Below, piece after piece: positions 63,323-64,000 of a stretch of 64,000 nucleotides of DNA. A program made the translations under genes and the position numbers. The stretch's first letter is position 1. Every line of letters starts with the position of its first letter. Under the pieces are notes generated by a model. It saw only the letters and a program-made list of their open reading frames with translations. It was not told the DNA's origin and made no database searches. This DNA comes from an uncultured Gammaproteobacteria bacterium (GTDB lineage Bacteria; Pseudomonadota; Gammaproteobacteria; GCA-001735895): NCBI GenBank assembly GCA_947259485.1, contig CAMYLU010000009.1, positions 36,541 to 100,540 of the forward strand, given 5' to 3'.

Positions 63323-63351
63323 TTGACATGACCTGGGGGCGTGTACAGAAT
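63323..63351 (+). promoter_or_regulatory. Candidate promoter of the tRNA-Tyr/Gly/Thr-tuf unit
   Basis: TTGACA (63323-63328) is perfect and, 17 bases later, CAGAAT (63346-63351) is a weak -10. Initiation near 63359 would give a very short tRNA leader. Confidence 0.5.
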
Positions 63352-63363
63352 ACGCACCTTGCT

Positions 63364-63445
63364 GGAGGGGTTCCCGAGTGGCCAAAGGGGACAGACTGTA
63401 AATCTGTTGGCACTGCCTTCGGTGGTTCGAATCCACCCCCCTCCA
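63364..63445 (+). tRNA. tRNA-Tyr (anticodon GTA)
   Basis: Acceptor GGAGGGG (63364-63370) pairs with CCCCTCC (63438-63444), the anticodon loop CTGTAAA holds GTA, the variable arm is long as in type II tRNAs, and the T-arm is GGTGG-TTCGAAT-CCACC. The discriminator is A; CCA is not encoded. Confidence 0.97.
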
Positions 63446-63642
63446 GCGGGCCTGTGCCCGCATAGAAAGATGGTGGCAGGAGGTCAGGATTAGAACCACT
63501 GGTTCGACAAAATCGCCGGGAGCGATTTTGGACGCGCGTTAGCGCGGCCCCGCAGGGCGGCCAAAGGCCGACCGGAGGGGCGATTTACATGGATGTAAAT
63601 CGCAATCCACCCCCGTAAAGTCTACTTTGTAGATCACGGGGG
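63446..63642 (+). repeat. String of eight perfect hairpins between tRNA-Tyr and tRNA-Gly
   Basis: Successive inverted repeats: GCGGGC/GCCCGC (63446-63461), GAACC/GGTTC (63493-63505), AAAATCGC/GCGATTTT (63509-63529), CGCGC/GCGCG (63533-63546), GCCC/GGGC (63547-63558), GGCC/GGCC (63559-63569), GCGATTTACA/TGTAAATCGC with TGGA loop (63580-63603), and CCCCCGT/ACGGGGG enclosing TCTAC/GTAGA (63610-63642). No plausible protein is encoded. It would be transcribed with the tRNAs. Confidence 0.75.
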
Positions 63643-63684
63643 TATATATAAGGTGTCGTAAGTGACGGTAGATTTTTGAATTTC

Positions 63685-63759
<75 letters not shown>

Positions 63760-63786
63760 GACTTGATTTTGAGCTGCAGGATTTAA

Positions 63787-63862
<76 letters not shown>

Positions 63863-63904
63863 TATTTTTGGATAGTAATGGCCGTGACTGGCCGGATAAA
63901 ATGA

Positions 63905-64000
<96 letters not shown>

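Overview
The window reads as one contiguous piece of a gammaproteobacterial chromosome, moderate in GC by eye and densely coded. The lineage call rests on gene order: hisH-A-F-I-E, tatABC, yebC-ruvC-ruvA-ruvB running into tolQ-R-A-B-pal-cpoB, and a tRNA-Tyr/Gly/Thr-tuf cluster. A class III polyhydroxyalkanoate (PHA) synthase (PhaC+PhaE), TRAP, Liv and Phn transporters, and a DmdC-like acyl-CoA dehydrogenase suggest a marine or sediment heterotroph; that habitat is inference. I saw no insertion sequence, prophage, CRISPR array or rRNA gene.

Layout. 1-15.6 kb is core: end of the histidine operon, Tat translocase, gpmI, a CRP-type regulator, RuvABC, the Tol-Pal system and tRNA-Lys. 15.7-28 kb is metabolic: a B12/radical SAM protein, a HIT protein, a HyuA/HyuB hydantoinase/oxoprolinase pair, a zinc-less quinone oxidoreductase-like enzyme, a TRAP transporter whose binding protein has a Tat signal, a ketopantoate-reductase-like enzyme and a secreted GlcG/HbpS protein behind a perfect FNR-type box. 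28-41 kb holds ZapG/YhcB, an MFS carrier, a complete Liv-type ABC importer, a complete PhnDCEE importer, a histidine phosphatase and a Na/Pi cotransporter.

41.1-44.3 kb carries the most unusual locus: a two-gene MotA/MotB-like (TolQ/ZorA-like) pair. Its B subunit has a MotB-type transmembrane Asp, then a long coiled coil containing seven consecutive repeats of exactly 46 residues, then a divergent OmpA-like domain. No flagellar, Tol or Zorya partner genes lie beside it, so I treat it as a stand-alone ion-driven motor of unknown job.

44.4-48.6 kb has an aminotransferase, an SDR, a CBS protein, HMG-CoA lyase (behind what looks like a thiolase/biotin-carrier deletion scar) and a haloacid dehalogenase. 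48.6-58 kb is a PHA island: phasin-phaA-phaB on the plus strand, and phaR, a second phaB, phaE, phaC and a thioesterase on the minus strand. Palindromes of the form TGTTGC-N3-GCAACA, expected PhaR operators, stand in front of three of these units. PhaE has an unusual histone-like Lys/Ala tail. 58.2-61 kb holds a DmdC-like dehydrogenase and an enoyl-CoA hydratase. The window ends with an EF-G2 paralogue, tRNA-Tyr, a string of eight perfect hairpins, tRNA-Gly, tRNA-Thr and the start of tuf.

All identifications come from reading translated sequence and motifs; no database search was run.
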